Of a stretch of 64,000 bases of DNA, positions 43,763 through 52,834 are shown piece by piece. The stretch spans positions 186,001 through 250,000 of the forward strand of contig MAAL01000127.1 in assembly GCA_002163245.1 (NCBI GenBank), in the 5' to 3' direction. Within the stretch, counting starts at the first letter, position 1; the number at the start of each line of letters is the position of its first letter. Both the position numbers and the translations under genes were made by a program. Source of the DNA: Gammaproteobacteria bacterium 42_54_T18 (GTDB taxonomy: Bacteria > Pseudomonadota > Gammaproteobacteria > Pseudomonadales > Ketobacteraceae). The notes under the pieces are model-generated. The model searched no databases. It was not told the origin of the DNA and saw only the letters and a list, made by a program, of their open reading frames with translations.

Positions 43763-43864
43763 AGCAATAGCTCGTTTAATAATTCTAGTAGTAACCTGAA
43801 CTGCCGTAATAAAGACAACGCCGAGTTCTTACATTTATTTACAGTATAAGCACTTGCACAACCT

Positions 43865-43915
43865 AAAGATACATGTAAGATGAACCTTATAAACATTCAT
43901 CTAACATGTATCTTT
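43865..43915. promoter_or_regulatory. Candidate NsrR operator (nearly perfect 51-bp dyad)
   Basis: The divergent nsrR-hmp region contains two arms of about 20 bp that mirror each other with one or two mismatches around a central CCTTATAAAC-type core. Each arm carries AAGAT(A/G)CA/AA-like half-sites, as in the NsrR consensus of gammaproteobacteria. The spacing between inner half-sites is 11 bp, wider than in the classic 11-1-11 site, so the dyad may hold two overlapping sites. It probably controls both genes. Confidence 0.65.
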
Positions 43916-43959
43916 ATAAGTGTATTTAAAAGAACGCAACATAAAACCTGGAGTCTAAT

Positions 43960-45147
43960 GTGTTAAGTACTGAAACCATTGCAATTGTTAAATCTACTGT
44001 ACCGTTATTAGAAGAACACGGCCAAGCAATTACCTCCTGCTTTTATGAGAATCTATTCGCAGAAAATCCTGATTTAAAAAATATATTTAATCAGGTTAAC
44101 CAAACACGAGGCGAACAACCCAGAGCACTGGCTGATGCCGTCCTGGCCTACGCTCAAAACATAGATAACCTCGAGGTACTGTTACCCGCGGTCGAAAGAA
44201 TTGCCCATAAACACGCTAGCTTAGGTATACAAGCAAACCAATACCCCATTGTTGGGAAAAACTTGCTCGCCGCTATTCAGACCGTTTTGGGTTTGCCGAG
44301 CGATCACCCTGCCCTAACCGCCTGGAGTGAAGCTTATAATATCCTTGCAAATATTTTTATTGATGCAGAAGAAACGATATACGTGGTGAATGAACAAGCC
44401 AAAGGCGGCTGGAGGGGATTTCGCGAATTCACGATTGATAAAATCGTTACCGAAACTCCAGACGTTAAATCATTCTATCTAAAACCCACAGATGGCGGAG
44501 CTATCCCTACATTTAAAGGTGGGCAGTTTGTCGGTTTGAAAGCAAACCCTACGGCTTCAGAGTTTGATGAAATCCGTCAATATTCCCTTTCAGGCGATTC
44601 AGGTAAAGAACACTTACGCATTACTACAAAAGAAGAAATTGAAGGCCTTGTATCCAACCACTTACATCAAAGTACTGAAGGAACAACAATATTTCTGCAG
44701 GCTCCAACAGGAGTATTTACTGCCAATTCAAATGCCAAGAAACATGTGTTTATTGCAGGTGGTGTAGGTATTACACCAATCATTGGCATGATGTACCAAC
44801 AACTTCAGCAAGGTATCAATCCTAACGATATTTTATTTATTCAATGTTCACGCAATATGGAACATCAGGTATTGAAGAAAGAATTGACCGCTCTTAACAA
44901 AAAATCGGCCTTTCACTTTAAGACCTGTTTTGATGAAGGTACCGAAGGAGACCACCAGGGCTACTTAAATGCAGATATTCTACAACAATGGTTAACAGAC
45001 TCGAATTTCTCTGCCGATGGATCAACGGATGTGTACTTTTGTGGCCCCACTCCATTTATGTCTGCGCTGAACAAGCACGCTCAAAGTCTGGGGTTTAGTG
45101 ATGAGAACATTCACTACGAAACTTTTGGGCCAACGACAGAGTTATAA
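43960..45147 (+). CDS. hmp: Flavohaemoprotein, nitric oxide dioxygenase
   Basis: The 395-residue protein has an N-terminal globin domain (proximal His in AHKHASLGI) and a ferredoxin-NADP reductase-like module. FAD-binding segments are RQYSLSGD-type (IRQYSLSGDSGKEH) and GGQFVGLKA. The NAD(P)-binding motif is FIAGGVGITPIIGMM, and the C-terminal segment is YFCGPTPFMSALNKHAQ. It oxidises NO to nitrate using O2 and NAD(P)H. The start is GTG at 43960 with CTGGAG six bases upstream. Divergent from nsrR. Confidence 0.95.
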   Translation: MLSTETIAIVKSTVPLLEEHGQAITSCFYENLFAENPDLKNIFNQVNQTRGEQPRALADAVLAYAQNIDNLEVLLPAVERIAHKHASLGIQANQYPIVGKNLLAAIQTVLGLPSDHPALTAWSEAYNILANIFIDAEETIYVVNEQAKGGWRGFREFTIDKIVTETPDVKSFYLKPTDGGAIPTFKGGQFVGLKANPTASEFDEIRQYSLSGDSGKEHLRITTKEEIEGLVSNHLHQSTEGTTIFLQAPTGVFTANSNAKKHVFIAGGVGITPIIGMMYQQLQQGINPNDILFIQCSRNMEHQVLKKELTALNKKSAFHFKTCFDEGTEGDHQGYLNADILQQWLTDSNFSADGSTDVYFCGPTPFMSALNKHAQSLGFSDENIHYETFGPTTEL

Positions 45148-45175
45148 TAACGATAGGGTTTCTGAATAACCTAAC

Positions 45176-45219
45176 AATAAACCAGCCTTGTAAATATTAA
45201 AAACAAGGCTCGGTTTATT
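45176..45219 (+). terminator. Hairpin downstream of hmp
   Basis: Arms of about 16 bases (45176-45191 and 45203-45219) pair over AATAAACC and GCCTTGT blocks with a small internal mismatch. It lies 28 bp after the hmp stop and before the convergent yaeQ-like gene. The U-rich part lies within the right arm (TTTATT), so termination could work in either direction. Confidence 0.5.
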
Positions 45220-45272
45220 AACGTAACGACACTAACCAAACCAAACTAACTTATCCAACCAGCCTTACCTAC

Positions 45273-45809
45273 CTAGTCCTTCTGAAGCTGCACCCAGGAA
45301 ACTTCACATTCGCCAGATTCCATCGCAAAATACGCAGAATCCCCGGTAATAGTTACAGACATATCCATGGTACGTGTTACCAATGCCGCCAACTCCTGAA
45401 TCTCTTCCCACGGAAACTGGAAAAGAGAAGCATCTAACGCCGCAAATTTATCTTTACCCTGAGACCACCACACATCTGATTTAGAGTTAAAACTATAGAC
45501 CTTAACCTCACGAGCTAGCCGTGTTGCTTTTTTGATTCTTTCCGCATCGGGCTCTCCCATATCCACCCATAACGAAACTTGACCATCCAATGACTTCAAC
45601 CAAATATCAGGTTCATCTACAGAAGAAAGCCCTTTGGTAAAAGTTAGGTGTTCATCGGCATTAATACTGTAGGCTAATACCCTCGCCATCATACGCTCAA
45701 GGGTTTCCGATGGGTGCTGCGCGACCGTAAGCTGCAGGGTATCGTAATAATCCCTGTTTAAATCTGAAAGAGATATATTACATTTAAAAATGGTTGGTTT
45801 TAACGCCAC
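45273..45809 (-). CDS. yaeQ: YaeQ family protein
   Basis: The 178-residue protein matches the YaeQ family along its length: ALKPTIFKCNISLSDLNRDY, HPSETLERMMARVLAYSINA, LSSVDEPDIWLKSLDGQVSL and WVDMGEPDAERIKKATRLA. The fold is related to restriction-type nucleases. The function is not established; an E. coli homologue is linked to suppression of RfaH loss. GTG at 45809 is chosen because GAGG lies six bases upstream and it gives the family's usual start; a frame to 45821 overlaps that site. Confidence 0.88.
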   Translation of the reverse strand: MALKPTIFKCNISLSDLNRDYYDTLQLTVAQHPSETLERMMARVLAYSINADEHLTFTKGLSSVDEPDIWLKSLDGQVSLWVDMGEPDAERIKKATRLAREVKVYSFNSKSDVWWSQGKDKFAALDASLFQFPWEEIQELAALVTRTMDMSVTITGDSAYFAMESGECEVSWVQLQKD

Positions 45810-45934
45810 GACAAACCTCAAGGTATAAGAAGAAAACCGAGAGTGTATCCTGTTATTTTACTGAGTAACACTACGTTTCATCCTAAATACACGCAAGATA
45901 AACCCAGAATCATTGATAACTCGCAATAGCCTTA

Positions 45935-46360
45935 TCATGAGCATTGATAAAGCTCTTTGGCATTCTTCCCGGTTTTCCCGTTGTTAAATGAATGCATGCA
46001 TGCATATCGAGACAACGCTCGCATAACGGTTTTTCCATCACTTTCCCTAACCAACTGAAATGCCCTCGCTGAATACAGTCGCCTATCACTTTCAGTAATC
46101 CACGTTCCCAATATTAACTTTTCTCCTTCATGACTTGCCGACAAATAATCAACTTCTGTGCGCATAATCGCCATGGCTTTGTTCTCTTGTTCTTGCATAT
46201 CCCAACCCATACCAATGGATTCCACATGCTGCCAGCTAATGGCCTCCATCCAATGTAAGTATGTCACGTTATTAGTGTGCCCTAAACGATCCGTGTGCTT
46301 CGCCGTCACCTCTAGTGAAAGAATGCACGGCTTCGCTCTATCCCATATTATGCTTTCCAT
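45935..46360 (-). CDS. 4HBT-type acyl-CoA thioesterase
   Basis: The 141-residue hotdog-fold protein has SLEVTAKHTDRLGHTNNVTY and LHWMEAISWQHVESIGM. The pattern 'xxDxxGHxNNxxYxxwxE' is that of YbgC/4HBT thioesterases, which hydrolyse acyl-CoA esters; in this copy the Asp is at DRLGH. It is on the same strand as the rhomboid gene, 26 bp downstream of its stop. The substrate chain length is not predictable. Confidence 0.82.
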   Translation of the reverse strand: MESIIWDRAKPCILSLEVTAKHTDRLGHTNNVTYLHWMEAISWQHVESIGMGWDMQEQENKAMAIMRTEVDYLSASHEGEKLILGTWITESDRRLYSARAFQLVRESDGKTVMRALSRYACMHSFNNGKTGKNAKELYQCS

Positions 46361-46386
46361 TTAATCATCCTCATATTTAATAACGG

Positions 46387-47283
46387 CTAACGACCGTCTT
46401 GTTTATCTTTTTGAGCAAAAACGATCGCCAAGAAACTACCCATTAATAGCCCACTCAGATGAGCAGCATTTGCTACCGGCCCCAAAGCTCCGGTAAAACA
46501 TAACACCAACCAAAGCACCATCATGCCAATTAATGATGGATTTAGCTGCACAGGGTAATCAGGTCGCATGCGCCCATAAAACCACAAATACCCTAACAAA
46601 CCGTAAACAACTCCCGATAAACCACCGAAATTATTTCCCTCTGCAAAAAACTGCGATGTGTTACTACCAATAGAAACAATTAAAAATATGAACCAAAGCC
46701 GTTGTGGTGATTGGAAGCGTTCAACTAACCCTCCCAGCTCCCACCACCACATCACATTAAACACTATATGTAACGGCAAACCACCAATCAGGAAATGCAC
46801 AAACACCGGACTGACCCAGCGCCATTGCTCTATACCAAACATCGCGTCAGTAGACGCGAAGAAAAACAAACTCTGTAATACAGACATGTTGGTACCAAAC
46901 CCTGTCAACACAAAAACGACCACAGAGATTAGAGCAACAATTCGTGTTACCCAGCCCGCTTTGGCCCAAATCCCCCCGGGCATTTTAGCCTGCTGGTAAA
47001 ATCCGTCGATATTCTCTTGGGTTGTCTGATTATCCCCGCTCACATTGCGCACTTCCGTGGAATGTTCTGTGCCCCATGAAGCGGCTTGATAACGTTCATT
47101 CGTTGGCTCTTCTAAAAAACGTGACAATTCCTGCTGAGCGGCAGCCAATGATTCAACATCACGTAATAAGATTTTTGCCTTGGTTCCGTCTTTTTCGATC
47201 ACACAATGAATGTCTTGAGCATTTAAAAAATCAGCCAAAGCTAACGCTGCACGTAAATTGTCTATTTCTACTAATGGTGTCAT
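46387..47283 (-). CDS. GlpG-type rhomboid protease
   Basis: The 298-residue protein has an N-terminal cytoplasmic domain (TPLVEIDNLRAALALADFLN) like that of GlpG. Six membrane helices follow, with the catalytic serine in GGLSGVVYGLLGY and catalytic histidine in NAAHLSGLLMG. HIVFNVMWWWELGGLVERF is the conserved second-helix motif. Rhomboids cleave transmembrane segments within the membrane. ATG at 47283 begins the family N-terminus; the frame extends to 47325 without a better ribosome site. The gene precedes the thioesterase gene. Confidence 0.88.
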   Translation of the reverse strand: MTPLVEIDNLRAALALADFLNAQDIHCVIEKDGTKAKILLRDVESLAAAQQELSRFLEEPTNERYQAASWGTEHSTEVRNVSGDNQTTQENIDGFYQQAKMPGGIWAKAGWVTRIVALISVVVFVLTGFGTNMSVLQSLFFFASTDAMFGIEQWRWVSPVFVHFLIGGLPLHIVFNVMWWWELGGLVERFQSPQRLWFIFLIVSIGSNTSQFFAEGNNFGGLSGVVYGLLGYLWFYGRMRPDYPVQLNPSLIGMMVLWLVLCFTGALGPVANAAHLSGLLMGSFLAIVFAQKDKQDGR

Positions 47284-47380
47284 AGGGTACTTCGTATTGT
47301 TTATGTGGCGATGCTTACATAGCAACGTTTATAGACCAGTGTTATTCCGTCATTTTATTTATCTTCAGTTTTGTCTAGAT

Positions 47381-47440
47381 TCAGCCTGCTTTGTTCATGT
47401 TCAACCTGCTTTGTCCATGTTCGGCCTACTTTGTTCCAAG
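47381..47440. repeat. Three 20-bp imperfect tandem repeats
   Basis: Three 20-bp units (47381-47400, 47401-47420, 47421-47440), each containing a CCTGCTTTGT-like core followed by TCATGT or similar, lie upstream of the phospholipase-like gene and before the rhomboid start. The direct spacing suggests a tandem regulator-binding array or a slipped-strand expansion. The 291-bp gap holds no other gene. Confidence 0.6.
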
Positions 47441-47574
47441 CTTGTTACACTTTGTTAGCTTTGTGTGAAAGTAACTTTACACCCATACGGTAAAAACGGT
47501 AATCTCAATAACATCAAAAACGATCACTATTTAATCAAGCTATCAGCACGATAATAACAATAATGAGGCTGTGA

Positions 47575-49263
47575 ATGCGTTTCCGTACTCTATCTCGTCG
47601 TATCTTATTGATTTTGGCTCTAATTTGCCCTATTTCAACCTTCGCCACCAGCCAAATTGATGATTTCACACAATCTTGGCAACATCAGGCTCTAACCCTA
47701 CAACGACAAATGGGTCACGCGTTGCCCCTAGGGAAAACAAACTTCCTTACCACTCACAACTCCTTTAACACTCAGCACTACATGAGTTTCATGCGCTACT
47801 GGGATCCGAACCAATACCTAAGTGTTGCTGAGCAGCTAGACATGGGGATTCGTGCTCTAGAATATGACATCCATTACTTCTGGAACCGCTTTGGCATTCA
47901 AGATCTATTGTTATGCCATGGTTTCAACTTCGATAGCCTCAAACATGTTGGTTGCAGCCCATTTGATCTTACCGCACATAACGGTTTATTAGAGCTAGAA
48001 ACATGGCTCAGACAACCTCAAAACCAACAAGAAGTGGTCATTTTATATATCGAAGACCATATGGATGATCAATATAATCTAATGGTTTCGTTATTGGATA
48101 ATACTATCGGTGACCGTATCTATCGCCCAGAAGGTTGCCAGTCTCTACCGATGGATATCAGCAAAAACGATATTCTCGCATTAGGCAAACAAGTGATTAT
48201 TATTGGTGGTAACTGTGGTAATACGGGATGGAGTCAAACCGCTTTTAACTATGGATACCCAACCGACAATGATAATTTTTTACCCTACCCTGCCTGTAAA
48301 ACAGCGAACTACAGCACAGACTTCATTCAGAATAACTTCACCCGCATATACGAAGATAAAACAAACCTCTCCCGCCTATTCAGTACACCTCCACAGGCTA
48401 TTACTCCTGAATTAATGGAGCAAGCCACTGCCTGCGGTCTAAGTACCATAGGCTTAGATAAATTAACACCTTCTGACGAACGCTTAACAGCAGCCATTTG
48501 GAGTTGGGATAACAACCAGCCATCAGCCTATATTAATCAGTGCGCATTACTAAACGAAAACAACCGTTTTACATCAGTACAATGTGACAACTACCAACCA
48601 TACACTTGTAGCGACAGTGACAGTGGCGAGTGGAAAATAACCAGCAACATAGGCCCTTTCAGCGAAGGACAGCAAGCTTGTGAGAGCGAATTTGGTGAGT
48701 TTTTTACCTTTACCACACCACAAAATGGCTACCAGCAAACACAACTCACCCAAGCCCGAATCGACAACGGTTATGCATCCACACCCTGGGTTAACTACAC
48801 TTTTGAATCAGTTCACAACCAATGGGTATCAAACAACACACCAATGCCAACTTACTCCGCGGTCATTAGCACATCTAGCGAGCAGCTAATGAATGGGCAT
48901 TATTTCTGTTTAAGTGTTAAAAACGACGATTTATCAGAAGGAGCCATTATTGAGCAAAATAGCTGTCAAAGTAACGATAGCCAACAATGGCAGCAAGATA
49001 GCGTTGGCAAGCTACAATTAGCAGCACAAAATACGCTTTGTATTGGAGCTACTCGATCTCTTAGGCCCTATCGAAATATGGTATTAGTAACGTGTAATAG
49101 TGACCAAGCCATCACATGGATTAGAGGTAATAATAACTCTTACCGCGTATCACAAGATCCATCGCTAGCTCTCGGAATTTCTGGGGCCTTTTGGGGTAAA
49201 GGTAGGCAAGCCAAACTCTATCGATACAGTGGCAACAAAGGCCAACAATGGGTTTCGAAGTGA
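47575..49263 (+). CDS. Secreted PI-PLC-like phosphodiesterase with C-terminal ricin-type lectin domain
   Basis: The 562-residue protein has a signal peptide (ILLILALICPISTFA). A PLC X-type TIM barrel carries the two catalytic histidine regions: FLTTHNSFNTQHY and LLLCHGFNF. Between them LDMGIRALEYDIHYFW holds the Glu/Asp residues, and VVILYIEDHMDD is the third motif. A cysteine-rich middle segment follows, then a C-terminal ricin-B-like lectin region (from HYFCLSVKNDD to GNKGQQWVSK, with QQW/ITW-type repeats). PI-PLC cleaves phosphatidylinositol or GPI-type lipids, so an animal or eukaryotic target is possible. ATG with GAGG six bases upstream. Confidence 0.78.
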   Translation: MRFRTLSRRILLILALICPISTFATSQIDDFTQSWQHQALTLQRQMGHALPLGKTNFLTTHNSFNTQHYMSFMRYWDPNQYLSVAEQLDMGIRALEYDIHYFWNRFGIQDLLLCHGFNFDSLKHVGCSPFDLTAHNGLLELETWLRQPQNQQEVVILYIEDHMDDQYNLMVSLLDNTIGDRIYRPEGCQSLPMDISKNDILALGKQVIIIGGNCGNTGWSQTAFNYGYPTDNDNFLPYPACKTANYSTDFIQNNFTRIYEDKTNLSRLFSTPPQAITPELMEQATACGLSTIGLDKLTPSDERLTAAIWSWDNNQPSAYINQCALLNENNRFTSVQCDNYQPYTCSDSDSGEWKITSNIGPFSEGQQACESEFGEFFTFTTPQNGYQQTQLTQARIDNGYASTPWVNYTFESVHNQWVSNNTPMPTYSAVISTSSEQLMNGHYFCLSVKNDDLSEGAIIEQNSCQSNDSQQWQQDSVGKLQLAAQNTLCIGATRSLRPYRNMVLVTCNSDQAITWIRGNNNSYRVSQDPSLALGISGAFWGKGRQAKLYRYSGNKGQQWVSK

Positions 49264-49276
49264 ATACACCCTCTTT

Positions 49277-49309
49277 ATCAACATACCATCAACATACCAT
49301 CAACATACC
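49277..49309. repeat. Three perfect 11-bp tandem repeats
   Basis: ATCAACATACC occurs three times in a row 13 bp after the phospholipase-like stop codon, in the gap before the terminator at 49440. Confidence 0.85.
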
Positions 49310-49439
49310 GTAACAATACGCTACATCAAAGCAGATGAAGCAACAGGAAATACTACGTATACTTCTTTTCAACGTAACATATCATTCCCTGGGGGGAAGT
49401 GACTAACACAATATTCTGTGTGCCGACTGATACGTAATT

Positions 49440-49474
49440 GGAGCGACTGTAACTACAGTTCGCTCCTTTTTTTT
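49440..49474 (+). terminator. Intrinsic terminator
   Basis: A GGAGCGA stem with a one-base bulge pairs with TCGCTCC across a short ACTA loop region and is followed by eight T bases on the plus strand. It lies 177 bp after the phospholipase-like gene and convergent to the hybrid kinase gene. Confidence 0.85.
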
Positions 49475-49524
49475 GGATGATAGCAACACCATATCCATTT
49501 AGGCATTGCATTTAAGTAGCGCCT

Positions 49525-51924
49525 TTAAGTACCCGTCCACTTTGTGAGCACTTCTAAAATTATTGGGCCTTTCACAGGTTTAGCTAAATAATCATTCATA
49601 CCCACATCTCGACACCGTTGTTGGTCAGACTCAGAGATATTGGCAGTCACCGCAATAATGGGCAACGCTCTAAATTGATCCAACTGACGAATCCGTTTGG
49701 TTGCCTCAAATCCATCCATAATCGGCATCTGACAGTCCATTAATACCGCTACAACATCTGTGTTTTCTTGAAGTAACAACAAAGCCTCTTCACCATGAAT
49801 GGCCTTTAATGGCAAATAGTTCGATTTCTCCAACACTTTACACAGCAACTTCATATTTACAGGGTTATCTTCAACTACCAATATTTTTTCTTGCTTAGAA
49901 TGTCGACCTCTGATGGCGTACACTTTGGTAATATCGAGAGGTACAATATCACACCCATTAAGCACCTCTATGGGTATTTCTAATGTGAATACAGCGCCTT
50001 TATGGGGTTCAGATTCTAACGCCAACGTGCCATTCATAAGGCTAAGAATATCTTTAATGATACTTAACCCAATCCCCATACCTCCATATTTTCGCTGAAT
50101 AGAATTATCGGCTTGGGTAAACTCTTCAAAAATTTTACTCTGTATGTCTTGGCTAATCCCGATGCCTGTATCTGTAATTGAAAGCGTCAATATATCTCCG
50201 CTTTTATCAGATTGGGGGTTATTGGAAATAGTACAGCGCAGTATAATTTCGCCCTCATTCGTATAAATGCAGGCATTTTTCATTAGCTGAGAAACAATCA
50301 TCGTCAATTTGCTTCTATCGCCCCATATCCAATGAGGCGCGGTCTTCTCCCAATCCAGTACAACACTCACTTTTTCCTTATCAACCACACTCTCAAACTG
50401 TTCAACAATGCCAAGCAGAAGAGCATGAAAATCAAGTTTATTATGCTCCAGCTTCATGGCGCCTCGCCTCGCCTCTGAAAATGCAAACATGGATTCAACC
50501 AACCCCAATAAGTGCCGTGTAGAATCATTTGCTGTTTCAAGGTACTCCTTTCTCTCATCTTCACGCACCCCACCTTCTAACAGCGACAAACTAAGTTGAA
50601 TACCGTTAATGGGTGTCAATAGTTCATGAGTTATTGTCGACATAAAACTATCTTTTAACCGATTAGCACTGAGAGCTGCTTCCAATGCACTTTGTTCGGC
50701 ATGCTGTTTCTCTTTTTTAAGGGTATTAATACGGGATGCCAGTCCTAATGAGAGGAGAATAATTTCTAAACTAGAGCCTATTTGAATGCTATAAGTTGTG
50801 ACAAAATTCGCTGGTGCCAATCCAAAACTTTTAAGGGCAAATAAAATAACCCCCACAATAACCGATGAAAATGCAATCAAGAAATACCGGGCCGGTAAAT
50901 ATCCTTGGCGCAAACAATGAACGGATGCAGCAACAACAGTAACGACCACCAACATCGACAACCCCCCAGCTACCGATGCACTAAATTGATAACTTCCAAA
51001 AGCCACACCGCCATAAATAACCCCCACCAACATCGCCTCAAGCACCAACAACCTATCTACAACAGGAGAATATAACGCTGTCTGTAGAAAATTACGTGTA
51101 AAAAAAACGACCGAAACCAACACAACACCACAACCGATAGGATTAAACCACTTAGCAAGATACACACTGTCTGGCCATAAAAATTGAAATGCTAAGCCAT
51201 TTTGAGAAAGGTTAAAAAAACCAAAAAAGGTAATGTAGCTAACATAATACAAATAGCTAATATCACGAACAAAGAGAAACAAAAAGAAGTTGTACAAGCA
51301 CATCACTATGATAATGCCAAAGTACACACCAAGCCCATATTGCTCATAAGCCTCATGCTGCACAAACGCCTCAGGCTTCCACAAAACAACGGGTAACTGA
51401 ATCGTTTCATCGCCATCAACCTTCATGTAATACGTTTTCGTTGAATTCGGCGCAACATTTATTTCAAATACATGAGTACGATGATTATTATTTCTGTAAC
51501 CGAACGGATATGCAGTTCCTCGACTAATAACAGAAAAGCCATCTGAATTCGGTTTGAATAACTGAATCCTCTCCAATAAAGGAAAATCAATTTGTAACAA
51601 TAACGATTGAGAAACAGGCAGGTTATTTTTTAGTTCAAAACGAACCCAAATAACAGACGAAGTAAAGCCAAAACTTGGCGCCATAGAGTCACTGCGAACA
51701 AATTCTTGAGCAACCAACGAAGACGTTACATCATCAAGGGACCACTGCCCTTGTTGATCTTCCAGCGTATCCAGGTAATAACCAAGCTCGTACCGTTCCT
51801 GAGTGCCATCCAATAACAATGATTCGGCTGCTACTGTTCCGCTGAAACACCAAAATAGCGGCATTATCAGCAGTAACAACCTAACACTCAAACAATGAAT
51901 ATATTGAAGCAACACCAACACCAT
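49525..51924 (-). CDS. Hybrid sensor histidine kinase with 7TMR-DISM sensor
   Basis: The 799-residue protein has a signal-like N-terminus and a 7TMR-DISMED2 periplasmic domain (about 40-185, with SSVIWVRFELKNNL and LLQIDFPLLERIQLF). Seven membrane helices (about 198-395) are followed by HisKA (FMSTITHELLTPINGIQLSL, His433), HATPase (NACIYTNEGEIILRC, DTGIGISQDIQSKIFEEFTQ, GMGIGLSIIKDIL) and a C-terminal receiver (KILVVEDNPVNMKLLCKVLE, VLMDCQMPIMDGFEATKRIR). The DISMED2 domain often senses carbohydrates or other small ligands. No DNA-binding output is present. Convergent with the phospholipase-like gene. Confidence 0.9.
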   Translation of the reverse strand: MVLVLLQYIHCLSVRLLLLIMPLFWCFSGTVAAESLLLDGTQERYELGYYLDTLEDQQGQWSLDDVTSSLVAQEFVRSDSMAPSFGFTSSVIWVRFELKNNLPVSQSLLLQIDFPLLERIQLFKPNSDGFSVISRGTAYPFGYRNNNHRTHVFEINVAPNSTKTYYMKVDGDETIQLPVVLWKPEAFVQHEAYEQYGLGVYFGIIIVMCLYNFFLFLFVRDISYLYYVSYITFFGFFNLSQNGLAFQFLWPDSVYLAKWFNPIGCGVVLVSVVFFTRNFLQTALYSPVVDRLLVLEAMLVGVIYGGVAFGSYQFSASVAGGLSMLVVVTVVAASVHCLRQGYLPARYFLIAFSSVIVGVILFALKSFGLAPANFVTTYSIQIGSSLEIILLSLGLASRINTLKKEKQHAEQSALEAALSANRLKDSFMSTITHELLTPINGIQLSLSLLEGGVREDERKEYLETANDSTRHLLGLVESMFAFSEARRGAMKLEHNKLDFHALLLGIVEQFESVVDKEKVSVVLDWEKTAPHWIWGDRSKLTMIVSQLMKNACIYTNEGEIILRCTISNNPQSDKSGDILTLSITDTGIGISQDIQSKIFEEFTQADNSIQRKYGGMGIGLSIIKDILSLMNGTLALESEPHKGAVFTLEIPIEVLNGCDIVPLDITKVYAIRGRHSKQEKILVVEDNPVNMKLLCKVLEKSNYLPLKAIHGEEALLLLQENTDVVAVLMDCQMPIMDGFEATKRIRQLDQFRALPIIAVTANISESDQQRCRDVGMNDYLAKPVKGPIILEVLTKWTGT

Positions 51925-52140
51925 TTAATACATTGATTTTATTAACCTTTATTTATCATAAAGACCATTCATCTATCTATGTCATTAAGTGTAGTTCATT
52001 GCCCTTATAAAAATAGATCTAGTAAGGGCACTGACTTTTATTTACGTTTACCCCACAACTCAGAGTATTTAGAAGGGCTTATATAGCGAACCACCAACGT
52101 CTGTGGAAACGTTAATGTTGCATCGCTCAACTAAGTAGTA

Positions 52141-52614
52141 TCATATGTTCTCTTCTATCCAGCTGATAACATCATCGTGGTGGCTTTTGGTTTTCACTTT
52201 TTCCATCACATGCTTTAAACGGCCATCTTTTCCCACAATAAATGTAATGCGATGAATACCATCATATTCGCGGCCCATGAACTTCTTCAAACCCCAAACG
52301 CCGTATTTATCGGCAATGGCATGGCCTTCATCAGACAATAAATCAAAATTTAATTCTTGTTTATCCACAAACTTCAATATTCGTGCAACAGGATCAGGAC
52401 TGACCGCTAATACCACAGTATCCAATTTGGCAAACACCTTTTTTGTATCTCGAATACCACAAGCTTGGACTGTGCAGCCCGGTGTCGACGCCTTAGGGTA
52501 GAAATACACCACCACATTTTTTTTGTCTCGATAATCTTTTAGGGTAACTTTATCGCCATTTTGGTTTTGCAGGCTAAATGCTGGAGCCATATTACCTATT
52601 TTAGGAAATTCCAT
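52141..52614 (-). CDS. bcp: Bcp-type thiol peroxidase (peroxiredoxin Q)
   Basis: The 157-residue peroxiredoxin has the peroxidatic cysteine in TPGCTVQACGIRD (Cys47) with a resolving cysteine five residues later (Cys52), the typical Bcp/PrxQ layout. NVVVYFYPKASTPG is the thioredoxin-fold lead strand. It reduces hydrogen and organic peroxides. Divergent from hemH, with 220 bp between starts. Confidence 0.93.
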   Translation of the reverse strand: MEFPKIGNMAPAFSLQNQNGDKVTLKDYRDKKNVVVYFYPKASTPGCTVQACGIRDTKKVFAKLDTVVLAVSPDPVARILKFVDKQELNFDLLSDEGHAIADKYGVWGLKKFMGREYDGIHRITFIVGKDGRLKHVMEKVKTKSHHDDVISWIEENI

Positions 52615-52834
52615 GATGTTATTCTCGCGTTTGAAAGAAGACTGTAATCACGACACGTCAGTAAAACCAATAAGCAGCATGACCTGCGAAGCCCAACGTT
52701 GTCTCAATTTTCAAGGATTATGGAGTAATCTAGATCAATTTCACAGGGTTACCCCCCTCTTTATAATAGTTTCTTCACGAGAGTTTCATTACAATAGCCC
52801 CACTATTCATTAATATCATAAAAGGCTCCCACCT

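Noticed and set aside
47381-47440. Tandem 20-bp repeats as a CRISPR array
   Set aside because: The units are directly adjacent with no unique spacers and there are no cas genes in the window.
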